Part shown: in pieces, positions 15,690 through 25,608 of the stretch
Layout: each line of letters starts with the position of its first letter
Position numbering within the stretch: the stretch's first letter is position 1
Source of the DNA: CAWGHZ01 sp963822575
GTDB lineage: Bacteria; Pseudomonadota; Alphaproteobacteria; MPNO01; DASWLB01
Reading direction: 5' to 3'
DNA length: 64,000 nucleotides
NCBI GenBank assembly: GCA_963822575.1
Contig: CAWGHZ010000006.1
Location: forward strand, 558,001-622,000
Notes under the pieces: model-generated
Database searches by the model: none
The model's input: the letters and a program-made list of their open reading frames with translations, nothing else
What the model was told of the DNA's origin: nothing
Program-made: the position numbers and the translations under genes

Positions 15690-16637
15690 TTACAAATACC
15701 CCTTCTCGCGCCAGACGCGCTCGGCGGCAGGATGGAGGGGAACGTCCTGCGGCGTGTCCGGCGCCTCGCGGCACATACGCTCGACCGGCAGCGGCCCCTC
15801 GCCTTCCCATGGGATGTTCGCCTTGCGCGCATCGAGCGCGCGGCACATCTGCTCGACCGTCGCGTCCGGCAGGTCGGCGCGCACGAAGATGGGCCAACCC
15901 GAGAAGTCGATCGTCAGCACGTCGGCTGGCAACTTCGGGAAATCCGCCTTGCGGATGGTGGCGCGGCGGAAGCCCCACTCCTCGAGCTTCCGCACGGTGC
16001 CCTCGGCGAGCGGCAGGACGGTGAGCCCGGCGTCGAGCGCCTGGCCGACCCAGGCCGGCGCCGCCTCGTCGAACACCGCGTCGTACTTCCCTTCGACCAG
16101 CGCGGCGAACTTGGGGCCGTTCGGGAACGGGATGTTGCCTTCGTACTTCGCCGCCCCGCCCCACTTGTCGAGGTCATGGATGTCGAACCCTGCTGCGCGG
16201 GTCACGTCCTCGATCATCGGCGTCAGCGCGTGGTCGAGCTGGCCGCGCAGCGCGACCGTTAGCGGCAGCTTCTTCTCGCCGATCTCCTCGAACCGCGTGA
16301 TGCCGTGCTCGGGCCGGATGACGAAGGCGAACTGGTCGGCCGACGGGATGACGGCGATCGTGCGCACCGGCTGTGGGCTCGAATACCGCCCCTTGCCGCG
16401 ATAGGCCATCGCCAGCGGGCCCATCGGATTCATCATGGCGACCAGCGCCTCGCCGCTCACCACCGTGTCGATCATCTCGAAGGTCGAGGCGCCGTAGAAA
16501 TTGTGGCCCCACGCTCGCCCCTGCTGCGAGCGGAACGACACTTTCGCCTGGCGGTACTCGAGGTCGGGCCCGCCCACCATCTCCGACGCGATCTCCAGCA
16601 CGACCCGCGAACGGGTCGTCATCGGGTGAGCCGGCAT
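15690..16637 (-). CDS. TAXI-family solute-binding-like protein without signal peptide
   Basis: This 315-residue protein has the two-lobe binding-protein pattern of TAXI receptors: GASTFEMIDTVVSGEALVAMMNP in lobe 1, RTIAVIPSADQFAFVIRPEHGI, and GKYDAVFDEAAPAWV in lobe 2. Known TAXI receptors are exported and feed TRAP transporters. This one starts MPAHPMTTRSRVVLEIASEM with no hydrophobic leader, and no TRAP membrane gene is near. It is therefore either a cytoplasmic binding or enzymatic protein or its true 5' end is missing. Its position inside the aromatic-acid island, next to the Pht5-like protein of similar fold, supports a catabolic role. It lies 31 bases downstream of the amidohydrolase gene in the same direction. 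Confidence 0.7.
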   Translation of the reverse strand: MPAHPMTTRSRVVLEIASEMVGGPDLEYRQAKVSFRSQQGRAWGHNFYGASTFEMIDTVVSGEALVAMMNPMGPLAMAYRGKGRYSSPQPVRTIAVIPSADQFAFVIRPEHGITRFEEIGEKKLPLTVALRGQLDHALTPMIEDVTRAAGFDIHDLDKWGGAAKYEGNIPFPNGPKFAALVEGKYDAVFDEAAPAWVGQALDAGLTVLPLAEGTVRKLEEWGFRRATIRKADFPKLPADVLTIDFSGWPIFVRADLPDATVEQMCRALDARKANIPWEGEGPLPVERMCREAPDTPQDVPLHPAAERVWREKGYL

Positions 16638-16668
16638 CGTCCCCTCCCTGCGCCCGGCCGGGCGCGCG

Positions 16669-17616
16669 TCAGCCCACGAGCGTCTTGAGGCGCGGCACCA
16701 GCCGCTCGGCGTTGGTGCGGCAGATCGCGTTGAGGTCGGCGTCCGAGAGCCCGTACTCGGCGAGGCCCTCCAAGGTGGGGCCGGTCGCGCCGAACGGGTA
16801 GTCGGTGCCGAGCAGCACCTGCGACACCGGCACGAAGGCGAACAAAGCCGCGAGCGCCGGCTTGTTCGCCGACAGCGCCACGTCGTAATGCAGCTTCAGA
16901 AGCTCGTGGTCGATGCCGTTCGGCGCGACCTCGGCGCCCTTCGGCATGAAGCCGCCCATCGACATGCGCCCGCGCATCATCGGCAGGGTGCCGCCGGCGT
17001 GGCAGAAGATGAACTTGATGTCGGGGCAGCGCGCCAGCGTGCCGTTGACGAGAAGGCTCGTGATCGTGCGCGTGGTGTCGTGCGGGAATTCCAGAACCGC
17101 CGGCGGCACGCCCTCCAGCAAATTGTGGCAGCAGACCGGCTCCAGCGGGTGGACGAACACCACCGCCTTCCGCCGGTTCAGCTCGTCGAAGACGGGCGCG
17201 AACTTCGGATCGCCCAGCCACGTGTCGGAATAGCTGGTCATGAGCTGGATGCCGTCGGCCTTGAGCGTGTCGAGCGCGTACGCGATCTCGGCCAGCGCGC
17301 CGTCGACGTCGGGCATCGGGATGGAAGCGAAATGGCCGAAGCGCTGCGGATGGTCGGTGCGGATCTTCCGCGCATGCTCGTTAACGGCGCGGGCGAGCGC
17401 CTTGTTCTCCGCGACGGAACTCTGATGGTAGCCGGGCGGCGACAGCGACAGCACGCCGACGGCGATCCCGTTCTTCTCCATCTCCTCGACGGTGCGGGCC
17501 AGCGTCCAGTCGCGCGTCACCGCGCGCGCGGTCAGCGACTTCGATGACGCCAGGTACTCCGGCGGGTAGAAATGGTGGTGGATGTCGATGCGGCGCGCGG
17601 GCAAAGCGGGGGACAT
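16669..17616 (-). CDS. Amidohydrolase family protein, ACMSD-like (probable decarboxylase)
   Basis: This 315-residue TIM-barrel metal enzyme starts with an HxH metal site (RIDIHHHFYPPEY, residues 9-21). It continues with FVHPLEPVCCHN, a histidine in FIFCHAGGTLP, and the catalytic-type aspartate in LGTDYPFG. The layout is that of the aminocarboxymuconate semialdehyde decarboxylase group, whose members decarboxylate aromatic or muconic acids non-oxidatively, although some are hydrolases. It lies in the same direction as the Rieske oxygenase, MDR dehydrogenase and bicupin genes, with a family C repeat between it and the Rieske gene. Decarboxylation of a pathway intermediate is the likely task; the exact substrate is unknown. 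Confidence 0.85.
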   Translation of the reverse strand: MSPALPARRIDIHHHFYPPEYLASSKSLTARAVTRDWTLARTVEEMEKNGIAVGVLSLSPPGYHQSSVAENKALARAVNEHARKIRTDHPQRFGHFASIPMPDVDGALAEIAYALDTLKADGIQLMTSYSDTWLGDPKFAPVFDELNRRKAVVFVHPLEPVCCHNLLEGVPPAVLEFPHDTTRTITSLLVNGTLARCPDIKFIFCHAGGTLPMMRGRMSMGGFMPKGAEVAPNGIDHELLKLHYDVALSANKPALAALFAFVPVSQVLLGTDYPFGATGPTLEGLAEYGLSDADLNAICRTNAERLVPRLKTLVG

Positions 17617-17680
17617 GGATCACCTCGTGGGAATGGCGGGCGAAGCCTCGCCGCGCCCTCGCCCCGTGTCAATGAAGTTT

Positions 17681-17708
17681 CCCTCTCCGCCCTTCAGGGG
17701 GGAGAGGG
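17681..17708. repeat. Palindromic repeat (family C), single copy
   Basis: CCCTCTCCGCCC and GGGGGGAGAGGG form a 12-bp stem with one mismatch around TTCA, six bases past the Rieske oxygenase stop codon. It matches the paired hairpins at 1946-2069 and could act as a 3' stabiliser. Confidence 0.7.
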
Positions 17709-17714
17709 AGAAGG

Positions 17715-18989
17715 TCACCACTTCGCGACGAGGTCGGGGCCCAGCACCTCGCGCCAGTCGGCGCCGGGCGGCACCACCCCGTCGTGCGGGCGCACCGCGC
17801 GGTAGGCGGCGGGATCGGCGCCTCTCGGGCGCTTGCCCTGTTCCACGTCACGCGTCGCCTCCAGAAGCAGCTTGCGCATCTGGATGATCGCCTTGTCCGA
17901 CGTGCCGAGATGCTCCTTCGAGCGGTCGACGACCGGGCCCATCCCCTCCTGCAGCGCGAAGTCCTGCGTGTTGACGCCGTGGATGCCGGTATAGGTCGAG
18001 GTCTTCTGCAGCTGGCGGTCGATCATGTAGTCGTTGTCGGCGTTGCGCTTCAGCCGGAACGTGCCGGGGATCAGATCGTCCTTGCCGCGGCCGTAAAAGG
18101 TTTCCGACGCCTCGGCGTGCTCCGGCGTGATCGGCGCCGAGGGATCGAAGCTCATCAGTACGTTGTAGACGAAGGTCTGGCGGTCGTCGATCGGCACCCA
18201 GATATGGCCGTGGATGGCGGGCACCTGGTTGCGCCCGAACGAGCCCGACACGCCGCCCCGCATCTGCTGCGCCGGCATGACGTAGCGGTAGACGCGCACG
18301 TACTGGCCTTCCTCGGGGCCGAGCGTGCGGAACGAGACGTAGGTGTAGCCGTAATCCGTCGGCTCGACGTCGAGGCGGGGCGCGCGGTCGCGCTGGCGCA
18401 GCTCGCCGTCGGCGCCGTCGAGCCGAAGGTTGTGCAGGAACGACGAATGGGTGGTGTCGAGCCCGCCCTCCAGCGCCTGCAGGTAGTTGCACGACTCGTA
18501 GGTCTTGGAGAGGTGGCGGTGGGTCTCCGGCGCGCGCAGCCATTCGTAGTCGGGCGGCGGCGGCATCTGGTCGCGCGGGCCGAGATAGGCCCAGACCGCC
18601 CCGCCCCCTTCCCAGGTCGGATAGGACGCGATCTTCACCTTGGCCTTCATCGGGCTGCCGGCGGGTTCGGACGGCAAATCGACGCAGTTGCCGTCCGTGT
18701 CGAACTTCCAGCCGTGATAGACGCAGCGCAGCCCGCATTCCTCGTTGCGGCCGTAGAACATGGGCGCGCGCCGGTGCGGGCAGAACGCGTCCACCAGCCC
18801 GATGCGCCCGTCCGTGTCGCGGAACGCGATCAGGTCCTCGCCCAGCACGCGCACGCGCACCGGCGCGCCGTCCTTCTCGGTCAGTTCCGACGTGAGAAGG
18901 ACCGGCTGCCAGTAGCGGCGGAACAGCTCGCCCGCGGGCTGGCCCGGCCCGACCCGTGTCAGTCGTTCGTTATCTTCTTGCTTCAGCAT
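17715..18989 (-). CDS. Rieske non-heme iron oxygenase, phthalate 4,5-dioxygenase type
   Basis: This 424-residue oxygenase subunit binds a Rieske [2Fe-2S] cluster through C70-x-H72 and C89-x2-H92 (FCPHRRAP...CVYHGWKF). It binds the catalytic iron through D178, H181 and H186 (EGGLDTTHSSFLH). The long form with this spacing is typical of the phthalate 4,5-dioxygenase (Pht3/OphA2) and related O-demethylase group, which hydroxylate aromatic acids or remove methyl groups. Such enzymes need a separate reductase of the Pht2 type, and none is in the window. The MDR dehydrogenase gene lies 9 bases upstream and is surely co-transcribed. Ring dihydroxylation or demethylation of an aromatic carboxylate is the likely reaction. 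Confidence 0.9.
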   Translation of the reverse strand: MLKQEDNERLTRVGPGQPAGELFRRYWQPVLLTSELTEKDGAPVRVRVLGEDLIAFRDTDGRIGLVDAFCPHRRAPMFYGRNEECGLRCVYHGWKFDTDGNCVDLPSEPAGSPMKAKVKIASYPTWEGGGAVWAYLGPRDQMPPPPDYEWLRAPETHRHLSKTYESCNYLQALEGGLDTTHSSFLHNLRLDGADGELRQRDRAPRLDVEPTDYGYTYVSFRTLGPEEGQYVRVYRYVMPAQQMRGGVSGSFGRNQVPAIHGHIWVPIDDRQTFVYNVLMSFDPSAPITPEHAEASETFYGRGKDDLIPGTFRLKRNADNDYMIDRQLQKTSTYTGIHGVNTQDFALQEGMGPVVDRSKEHLGTSDKAIIQMRKLLLEATRDVEQGKRPRGADPAAYRAVRPHDGVVPPGADWREVLGPDLVAKW

Positions 18990-18998
18990 GAGGCCGTC

Positions 18999-20105
18999 TC
19001 ACTCCTTCCAGGGATCGACCGTAATGTGGATCGACCGGTCCACGCCCTCCTCCACCAGCATATGGAGGCCGCGGTCGATGTCGGCGAGTCCGATCACGTG
19101 GGTGGACATCTTCTCCAGCGGGAACCGGCCCTGCGCCATCGTGCCAAGCGCCAGCTCGACCGCCTGATAGCTGTGGCCGCGCGTGCCGCGCAGCACGATC
19201 TGCTTGGCGATCACCTGGTTGAGGTCGAACCCGTCGATCGCGCCCTTGCGCGCCGCCACCAGGAACGTGCCGCGCTTGCGCAACAGCGCGAGCGAGGCGT
19301 TGACGCTCTCCGGCCCGGCGCCCGAGCATTCGATCGCGATGTCGGCCATGCGCCCGCCGGTGAGGCGCTCGACGGCCGGCGCCAGCTTCTCCTCGTCGAC
19401 CATCACCACGTGGTCGGCGCCCAGCGCCTGGGCGACGGCGAGGCGGCGCGCGTCGGCCCGAAGACCCGACACGATGATCCTGTCGGCGCCCGAGGCGCGC
19501 GCGGCGACGACGCAGCCCAGCCCCTGCTGGCCCGGCCCCTGGATGACGATGGTCTTGCCCGGCCCGACTCCGCCGTCGAGCCGCGCCCATTGGAACCCGT
19601 TGCCGATGGGCAGCGCCATGGCGGCGATATGGTGCGGAATGCCCGGCGGCACGCGGTGCAGCACCGAGCGCGGATGCAGATAGAGATACTGGCTGTACCC
19701 GCCCCACAAGGACGGCGCCTTCTCGATCGAGGTCGAGCCGTAGCGCACCGCGCCGGGCAGGCGCGTGTCGGTCTCCAGGCACGAGCGGTACTCGCCCGTC
19801 AGGCAGTATTCGCAGTGGCCGCAGGGCAGATACTCCTCCACCGCCACCACGTCGCCCTCGGCGACGCCCCAGCGTTCGCGGGCGATGTCGCCCAGCTTTT
19901 CAATGGTGCCAACCATCTCGTGGCCAAGGATGCGCGGCCGGTCGGGCTCCTCGGTGTACATCCGCCAGTCGCTGCCGCAGATGCCGGTTGCGGTGATGCG
20001 CATCAGCCCGGCGTCGGGCTCGATCTCGGGCAGCGGGAAGCGGCGGAGCTCGGTCCGCTTCGGCGCGGTTTTCACCGCCGCCAGCACGCTCGTCGCGGCG
20101 CTCAT
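18999..20105 (-). CDS. Zinc-dependent alcohol dehydrogenase (MDR family)
   Basis: This 368-residue dehydrogenase carries the catalytic zinc ligands in GICGSDWRMY (C43) and GHEMVGTIEK (H62, E63). The structural zinc site is C95, C98, C101 and C109 in CGHCEYCLTGEYRSC. NAD binding is shown by IQGPGQQGLGCVVAARASGA. The family oxidises alcohols or diols. The gene is tightly packed with the Rieske oxygenase gene (9 bases), so it may oxidise a hydroxylated intermediate, or an aldehyde/alcohol released by demethylation. A bicupin dioxygenase gene lies 65 bases upstream in the same direction. The ATG at 20105 has GGAGGTGAG upstream. Confidence 0.9.
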   Translation of the reverse strand: MSAATSVLAAVKTAPKRTELRRFPLPEIEPDAGLMRITATGICGSDWRMYTEEPDRPRILGHEMVGTIEKLGDIARERWGVAEGDVVAVEEYLPCGHCEYCLTGEYRSCLETDTRLPGAVRYGSTSIEKAPSLWGGYSQYLYLHPRSVLHRVPPGIPHHIAAMALPIGNGFQWARLDGGVGPGKTIVIQGPGQQGLGCVVAARASGADRIIVSGLRADARRLAVAQALGADHVVMVDEEKLAPAVERLTGGRMADIAIECSGAGPESVNASLALLRKRGTFLVAARKGAIDGFDLNQVIAKQIVLRGTRGHSYQAVELALGTMAQGRFPLEKMSTHVIGLADIDRGLHMLVEEGVDRSIHITVDPWKE

Positions 20106-20170
20106 CGCTCACCTCCGCCTGGGCGGGCGCAGACTAGCACCAAGGCGGCCGGCGACCAAACGGGCCGCAA

Positions 20171-21208
20171 TCAGCCCCTGACCTCCTCGCGCAGCAGGGC
20201 GGCGCGGCGCAGCACCTCGCGGTCGGTGAACAGGAACAGATGCGCCCGCTCGCTCGCGGCGGTGTGGGCGATCCAGTTCCAGTGCGGCAGGGTGAACACG
20301 TCGTTCTGGCGCCAGCGTATCGTCTCGCCGCCGACGGTCGTGGTGCCTTCGCCGTCGACCGCCAGGCAGACGGCGTTGGCGGTGGTGCGATAGGCCGCGG
20401 TCGCGCGGCCGCGGGCGAGGCGCATGGCGTAGCAATCCATGGTCGGCATCACCGGCCCGCCGTCCACCGGGTTGGTGTAGCGCAGCCGGCGGCTCTCGTC
20501 CGCGGCCGGCACCATCGCGTCGAACGTCGCCATCACGCTGGTCCAGGGGTAGCGGAACATGGGCGAGTGCGGCGCGTCGGTGCCCGCCCCGGTCGGCACG
20601 ATGCCGCCCTGGGCAAAGGCGGGATCGTCGTAGATCGGCGCGTTCGGCTTCGAGGCGTCGGTGTCGCCGCCCTCGGCGAAGATCGCGCCCAGATGCGCGG
20701 CGAGCGGCAGGTCGAGCCCGTCGAGCCAGACGACGCGCTTGGTCCCGCGGTTGTAATGGGCGTGCCAGGTCCAGTTGGGCGTCAGGATCAGATCGCCCGG
20801 CTTCATCGGGCAGTCGTGGCCGTTGACGATCGTCGCGCCCCCCTCGCTCTCGATCACCAGCCGCATGGCGGAGGCGGTGTGGCGGTGCGGCCGCGCCGAC
20901 TCTCCGGGCTCCAGGATCTGGATGCCGGCGAACAGGTTCGTCGTGGTCACCGCCTTGCCGCCGAAGGCGGGATTGACCAGCATCAGCACGCGCCGTTCGG
21001 CGTCCTTCATCGAGACGTCGCGCGCGGCGCGGTCGATCAGCCCCTGCAGCGCGTCCCAGCGCCAGAGATGCGCCGCGTCGGGCGCCACCGGCTCCGGCCC
21101 CAGCAGCTCATGATAGCGGTCCCACAACGGCAGAACCGCGCTCTTCTCCATCTCCGCCAGGAAGTCGGGCGCGACCGGCGCGCCGGGCGCATGCTGCGGG
21201 GTTGCCAT
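20171..21208 (-). CDS. Gentisate 1,2-dioxygenase-like bicupin
   Basis: This 345-residue protein is a double cupin of the gentisate/1-hydroxy-2-naphthoate/salicylate dioxygenase family. The N-terminal cupin has the iron-binding pattern in ARPHRHTASAMRLVIESEGG and WTWHAHYN. The second cupin (TANAVCLAVDGEGTTTVGG...PHWNWIAH) is the usual degenerate one. The family cleaves a ring between a carboxyl-bearing and a hydroxyl-bearing carbon using Fe(II) and O2. It is first in a minus-strand run with the dehydrogenase and Rieske genes, and GGAGG precedes its ATG. A perfect FNR-type box lies about 70 bases upstream. The enzyme family is well supported; the substrate is not known. Confidence 0.87.
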   Translation of the reverse strand: MATPQHAPGAPVAPDFLAEMEKSAVLPLWDRYHELLGPEPVAPDAAHLWRWDALQGLIDRAARDVSMKDAERRVLMLVNPAFGGKAVTTTNLFAGIQILEPGESARPHRHTASAMRLVIESEGGATIVNGHDCPMKPGDLILTPNWTWHAHYNRGTKRVVWLDGLDLPLAAHLGAIFAEGGDTDASKPNAPIYDDPAFAQGGIVPTGAGTDAPHSPMFRYPWTSVMATFDAMVPAADESRRLRYTNPVDGGPVMPTMDCYAMRLARGRATAAYRTTANAVCLAVDGEGTTTVGGETIRWRQNDVFTLPHWNWIAHTAASERAHLFLFTDREVLRRAALLREEVRG

Positions 21209-21273
21209 GGGAGTTCGCCTCCGTTCGCGGTGTCGTTGCGAACGGATGGTCGGACGGTCGCGCGGCCCGCATC

Positions 21274-21287
21274 TTGATCTGGATCAA
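21274..21287. promoter_or_regulatory. FNR/FnrL-type binding site upstream of the bicupin operon
   Basis: TTGATCTGGATCAA matches the FNR consensus TTGAT-N4-ATCAA exactly, flanked by C and G that extend the palindrome. Its centre is about 72 bases before the bicupin ATG, so it could sit near -41 of a promoter. It suggests that the catabolic operon responds to oxygen or nitric oxide through an FnrL/Dnr-type regulator. The regulator gene is not in the window. Confidence 0.65.
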
Positions 21288-21328
21288 GCGCGCCTGCGGC
21301 AGTTCGACCAAAGACGCAACCCCCTCTC

Positions 21329-21376
21329 CGTTCGTCCTGAGTGGGCCGCGCAGCGGCCGATTCGAAGGGTAACGTC
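21329..21376. repeat. Short relative of family B repeat
   Basis: CCGTTCGTCCTGAGT opens the element and GGGCCGCGCAGCGGCC forms its centre, followed by TTCGAAGGGTAACG. The first 15 bases match the left end of the long inverted repeat at 12351-12474. Confidence 0.65.
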
Positions 21377-21386
21377 TGCTTGCCCC

Positions 21387-21416
21387 AAAACAAAAACGCC
21401 GCGGAACCTCGCGGCG
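21387..21416 (-). terminator. Intrinsic terminator of the rpoD transcript
   Basis: On the minus strand the 7-bp stem CGCCGCG/CGCGGCG with a 6-base loop is followed by TTTTTGTTTT. It lies about 125 bases past the rpoD stop codon and is the clearest rho-independent terminator in the window. Confidence 0.8.
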
Positions 21417-21439
21417 CCGTTGGAGCGGCCTAAAACGAG

Positions 21440-21538
21440 ATGCCCGGCACATGACCGGGCATGACGTTATTGGGGAATAACGGGCGGTCCCGGCTCTGCG
21501 GTGCACCGTTGCACGCTGCACCACACCCGGGATGACAA
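21440..21538. repeat. Stacked hairpins and family A remnant downstream of rpoD
   Basis: ATGCCCGG/CCGGGCAT (21440-21462) is an 8-bp stem with a 7-base loop, and GTTATT/AATAAC (21466-21481) is a 6-bp stem with a GGGG loop. From 21488, TCCCGG...CCCGGGATGACAA resembles half of the family A repeat. Together with the terminator, the family B element and the FNR box they fill the 333 bases between the bicupin and rpoD. Confidence 0.6.
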
Positions 21539-21541
21539 CCT

Positions 21542-23521
<1,980 letters not shown>

Positions 23522-23589
23522 GCGTTCCGATCCACGAAAGCCGACACCGCCCGCGCCAGAGCGCGCCGGGCCCGGCCGTTGTCAGTCAT

Positions 23590-25473
23590 TTAGGGTGTCG
23601 CGGGCGGCCCGCCGGTGCGGGCGAGCCTATCTTCGTCTTCGACCGTTGCGATCTCGGCATCTGCACGCTGGCTCGCCTCGATCAAGTCCTGCCATCGGGC
23701 CCAATTCGCTTCGGTCGGATCCTCGACCCAGGCGCGCTGCGCCTCGTCGAGCTGGGCCCGCCATTCGCCGCGGCGGAGACGGGCCAGAACCTGCAACAAA
23801 CCCCGCCGCGCCCGCTCGACCGGCGCCCCCGCGCGCGCGAACCCGTCATGGGCCCGCATTTCGGGGCGGTCAAGCGCCGTCAGCGCACCGGACAAGCCGG
23901 CATCCCTCAGGTGGGCCCTGAGCGCGTCCGAGTCAAGTCCTTGGGTTTGCGCGGAAATCTTTAAGAGTTCGAGGCGCGTCTTGTCAAGCCGAACATCAGA
24001 AAGCGCAACCGGCGCAAGCTCTTCCGCGAACTCCTCGATCAGCGCCGGATGGTTTACGAGGCAGAGCAACAGGCTCGCCTCCTGGCGCCGGGCGAGGCCG
24101 GCCGGATCGGCGCGCAGGACGGGCGCAGCGGGCGCTGGCGGGACGGGAACGGAAGGCCGCCCGCCCGGCCGACCGCTCTGTCGGGCGCGGCGCGCGGCCC
24201 AGGTGGCCTCGCGCAGACGCTGGCGGAACGCGGCAAGGTACTGCGCCTGCACCTTGCGGTCGGCGATCTGGCGCGTCCGGTCCTCGAGGCGCTTTTCGAA
24301 GCCGGCGAGCCGCTCCGGCGTGTCGAGGCGGCCCACCGCCGTTTCGATCTGCCAGATCAGCCGGTCGAGCGGCAGGGCGGCGGCGAGCACCGCCTCCATC
24401 GCCTCCCGCCCGTCGCGGCCGGCGAGCGAATCGGGGTCGTCGCCGGGCGGCAGCATGGCGAAGCGGAGCGACCGGCCCGGCTGGAGGGCCGGAAGCGCGC
24501 GCTCGGCCGCGCGCGCCGCCGCCCGCCCGCCGGCCGCGTCGCCGTCGAAGCAGAGGATCGGCTCGGGGACGAGCTTCCACAGAATCTCCAGATGCGATTC
24601 GGTCAGCGCGGTGCCGAGCGGCGCCACCGCCTCGGCGATGCCGGCGCGGGCCAACGCGATCACGTCCATGTAGCCCTCGACCACCACGATGCGGCCCGAC
24701 TTGCGCGCGGCCTCGCGCGCCTGGGCGAGGCCGTAGAGCACCTGGCCCTTGTGGAACAAGGGCGTGTCGGGCGAGTTGAGGTATTTCGGCTCGCCCGGGC
24801 CCAGCACGCGGCCGCCGAACGCGATGACCCGCCCGCGCGCGTCGGCGATGGGGAAGATGACGCGCCCGCGGAACCGGTCGTAGGGTGCGCCGCCGCCCTC
24901 CGGCCGGATCAGGAGCCCGGCCTCGACCAGCCCCTCCTCGGCGATTTGCGCCCCGTCCTTGGTCTTGGTGAGCGCGGCGCGGAGCGCGGTCCGCGTGTCG
25001 GGCGCGTAGCCGAGGCGGAAGCGCGCGATGGTCTCCTCGTCGAGCCCGCGCCCGCGGAGGTAGTCGAGCGCCGGCCGGCCGCGCACGCTGCGGAGCTCCG
25101 CCTCGAACCACGCCGCCGCCGTCTCGGTGATCGCCATCAGCCCGGCCTGGCGCTGGGCGCGCGCGCGCTCCTCGGGCGAGGTCTGGGGGACGGCGAGCCC
25201 CGCCTCGGCGGCCAGCCGCTCGACCGCTTCGGGGAAGGCCAAGCCCTCCGCCTGCATCATCCAGCCGATGGCGTCGCCGTGCGCGCCGCAGCCGAAGCAG
25301 TGATAGAAGCCCTTGTCCTCGACCACGGTGAAGGACGGCGTCTTCTCGTTGTGGAACGGGCAGAGCCCGACATGCTCGCGCCCCCGCCGGGCGAGCCGGA
25401 CGCGCCGTCCGACGATCTCGGCGAGATTCACCCGCGCGCGCAGCTCGTCCAGGAAGTTCGGGTCGAAGGCCAT
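23590..25473 (-). CDS. dnaG: DNA primase
   Basis: DnaG makes the RNA primers for chromosome replication. This 627-residue protein has the CHC2 zinc finger at the N-terminus (CPFHNEKTPSFTVVEDKGFYHCFGCGAHGDA carries the Cys/His ligands). A TOPRIM core follows (IVVVEGYMDVIALARAGI with the catalytic glutamate, and LCFDGDAAGGRAA with the DxD-type acidic residues). The C-terminal part, about 200 residues, corresponds to the helicase-binding domain. rpoD follows 68 bases downstream. The start MAFDPNFLDELRARVN agrees with the family. Confidence 0.97.
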   Translation of the reverse strand: MAFDPNFLDELRARVNLAEIVGRRVRLARRGREHVGLCPFHNEKTPSFTVVEDKGFYHCFGCGAHGDAIGWMMQAEGLAFPEAVERLAAEAGLAVPQTSPEERARAQRQAGLMAITETAAAWFEAELRSVRGRPALDYLRGRGLDEETIARFRLGYAPDTRTALRAALTKTKDGAQIAEEGLVEAGLLIRPEGGGAPYDRFRGRVIFPIADARGRVIAFGGRVLGPGEPKYLNSPDTPLFHKGQVLYGLAQAREAARKSGRIVVVEGYMDVIALARAGIAEAVAPLGTALTESHLEILWKLVPEPILCFDGDAAGGRAAARAAERALPALQPGRSLRFAMLPPGDDPDSLAGRDGREAMEAVLAAALPLDRLIWQIETAVGRLDTPERLAGFEKRLEDRTRQIADRKVQAQYLAAFRQRLREATWAARRARQSGRPGGRPSVPVPPAPAAPVLRADPAGLARRQEASLLLCLVNHPALIEEFAEELAPVALSDVRLDKTRLELLKISAQTQGLDSDALRAHLRDAGLSGALTALDRPEMRAHDGFARAGAPVERARRGLLQVLARLRRGEWRAQLDEAQRAWVEDPTEANWARWQDLIEASQRADAEIATVEDEDRLARTGGPPATP

Positions 25474-25608
25474 GGGGGAGGTAATATGGGCGCTCTCGCC
25501 GAGTCGCGCACCTGCCGCGCGCCCTTCTTATCCCCGACTCTCCCGCTGCTCACAGGGCGGCCGGGTGGACCGCGCCCAGAACGTTCGCGTCCCTTCAAAA
25601 AATCCGCC

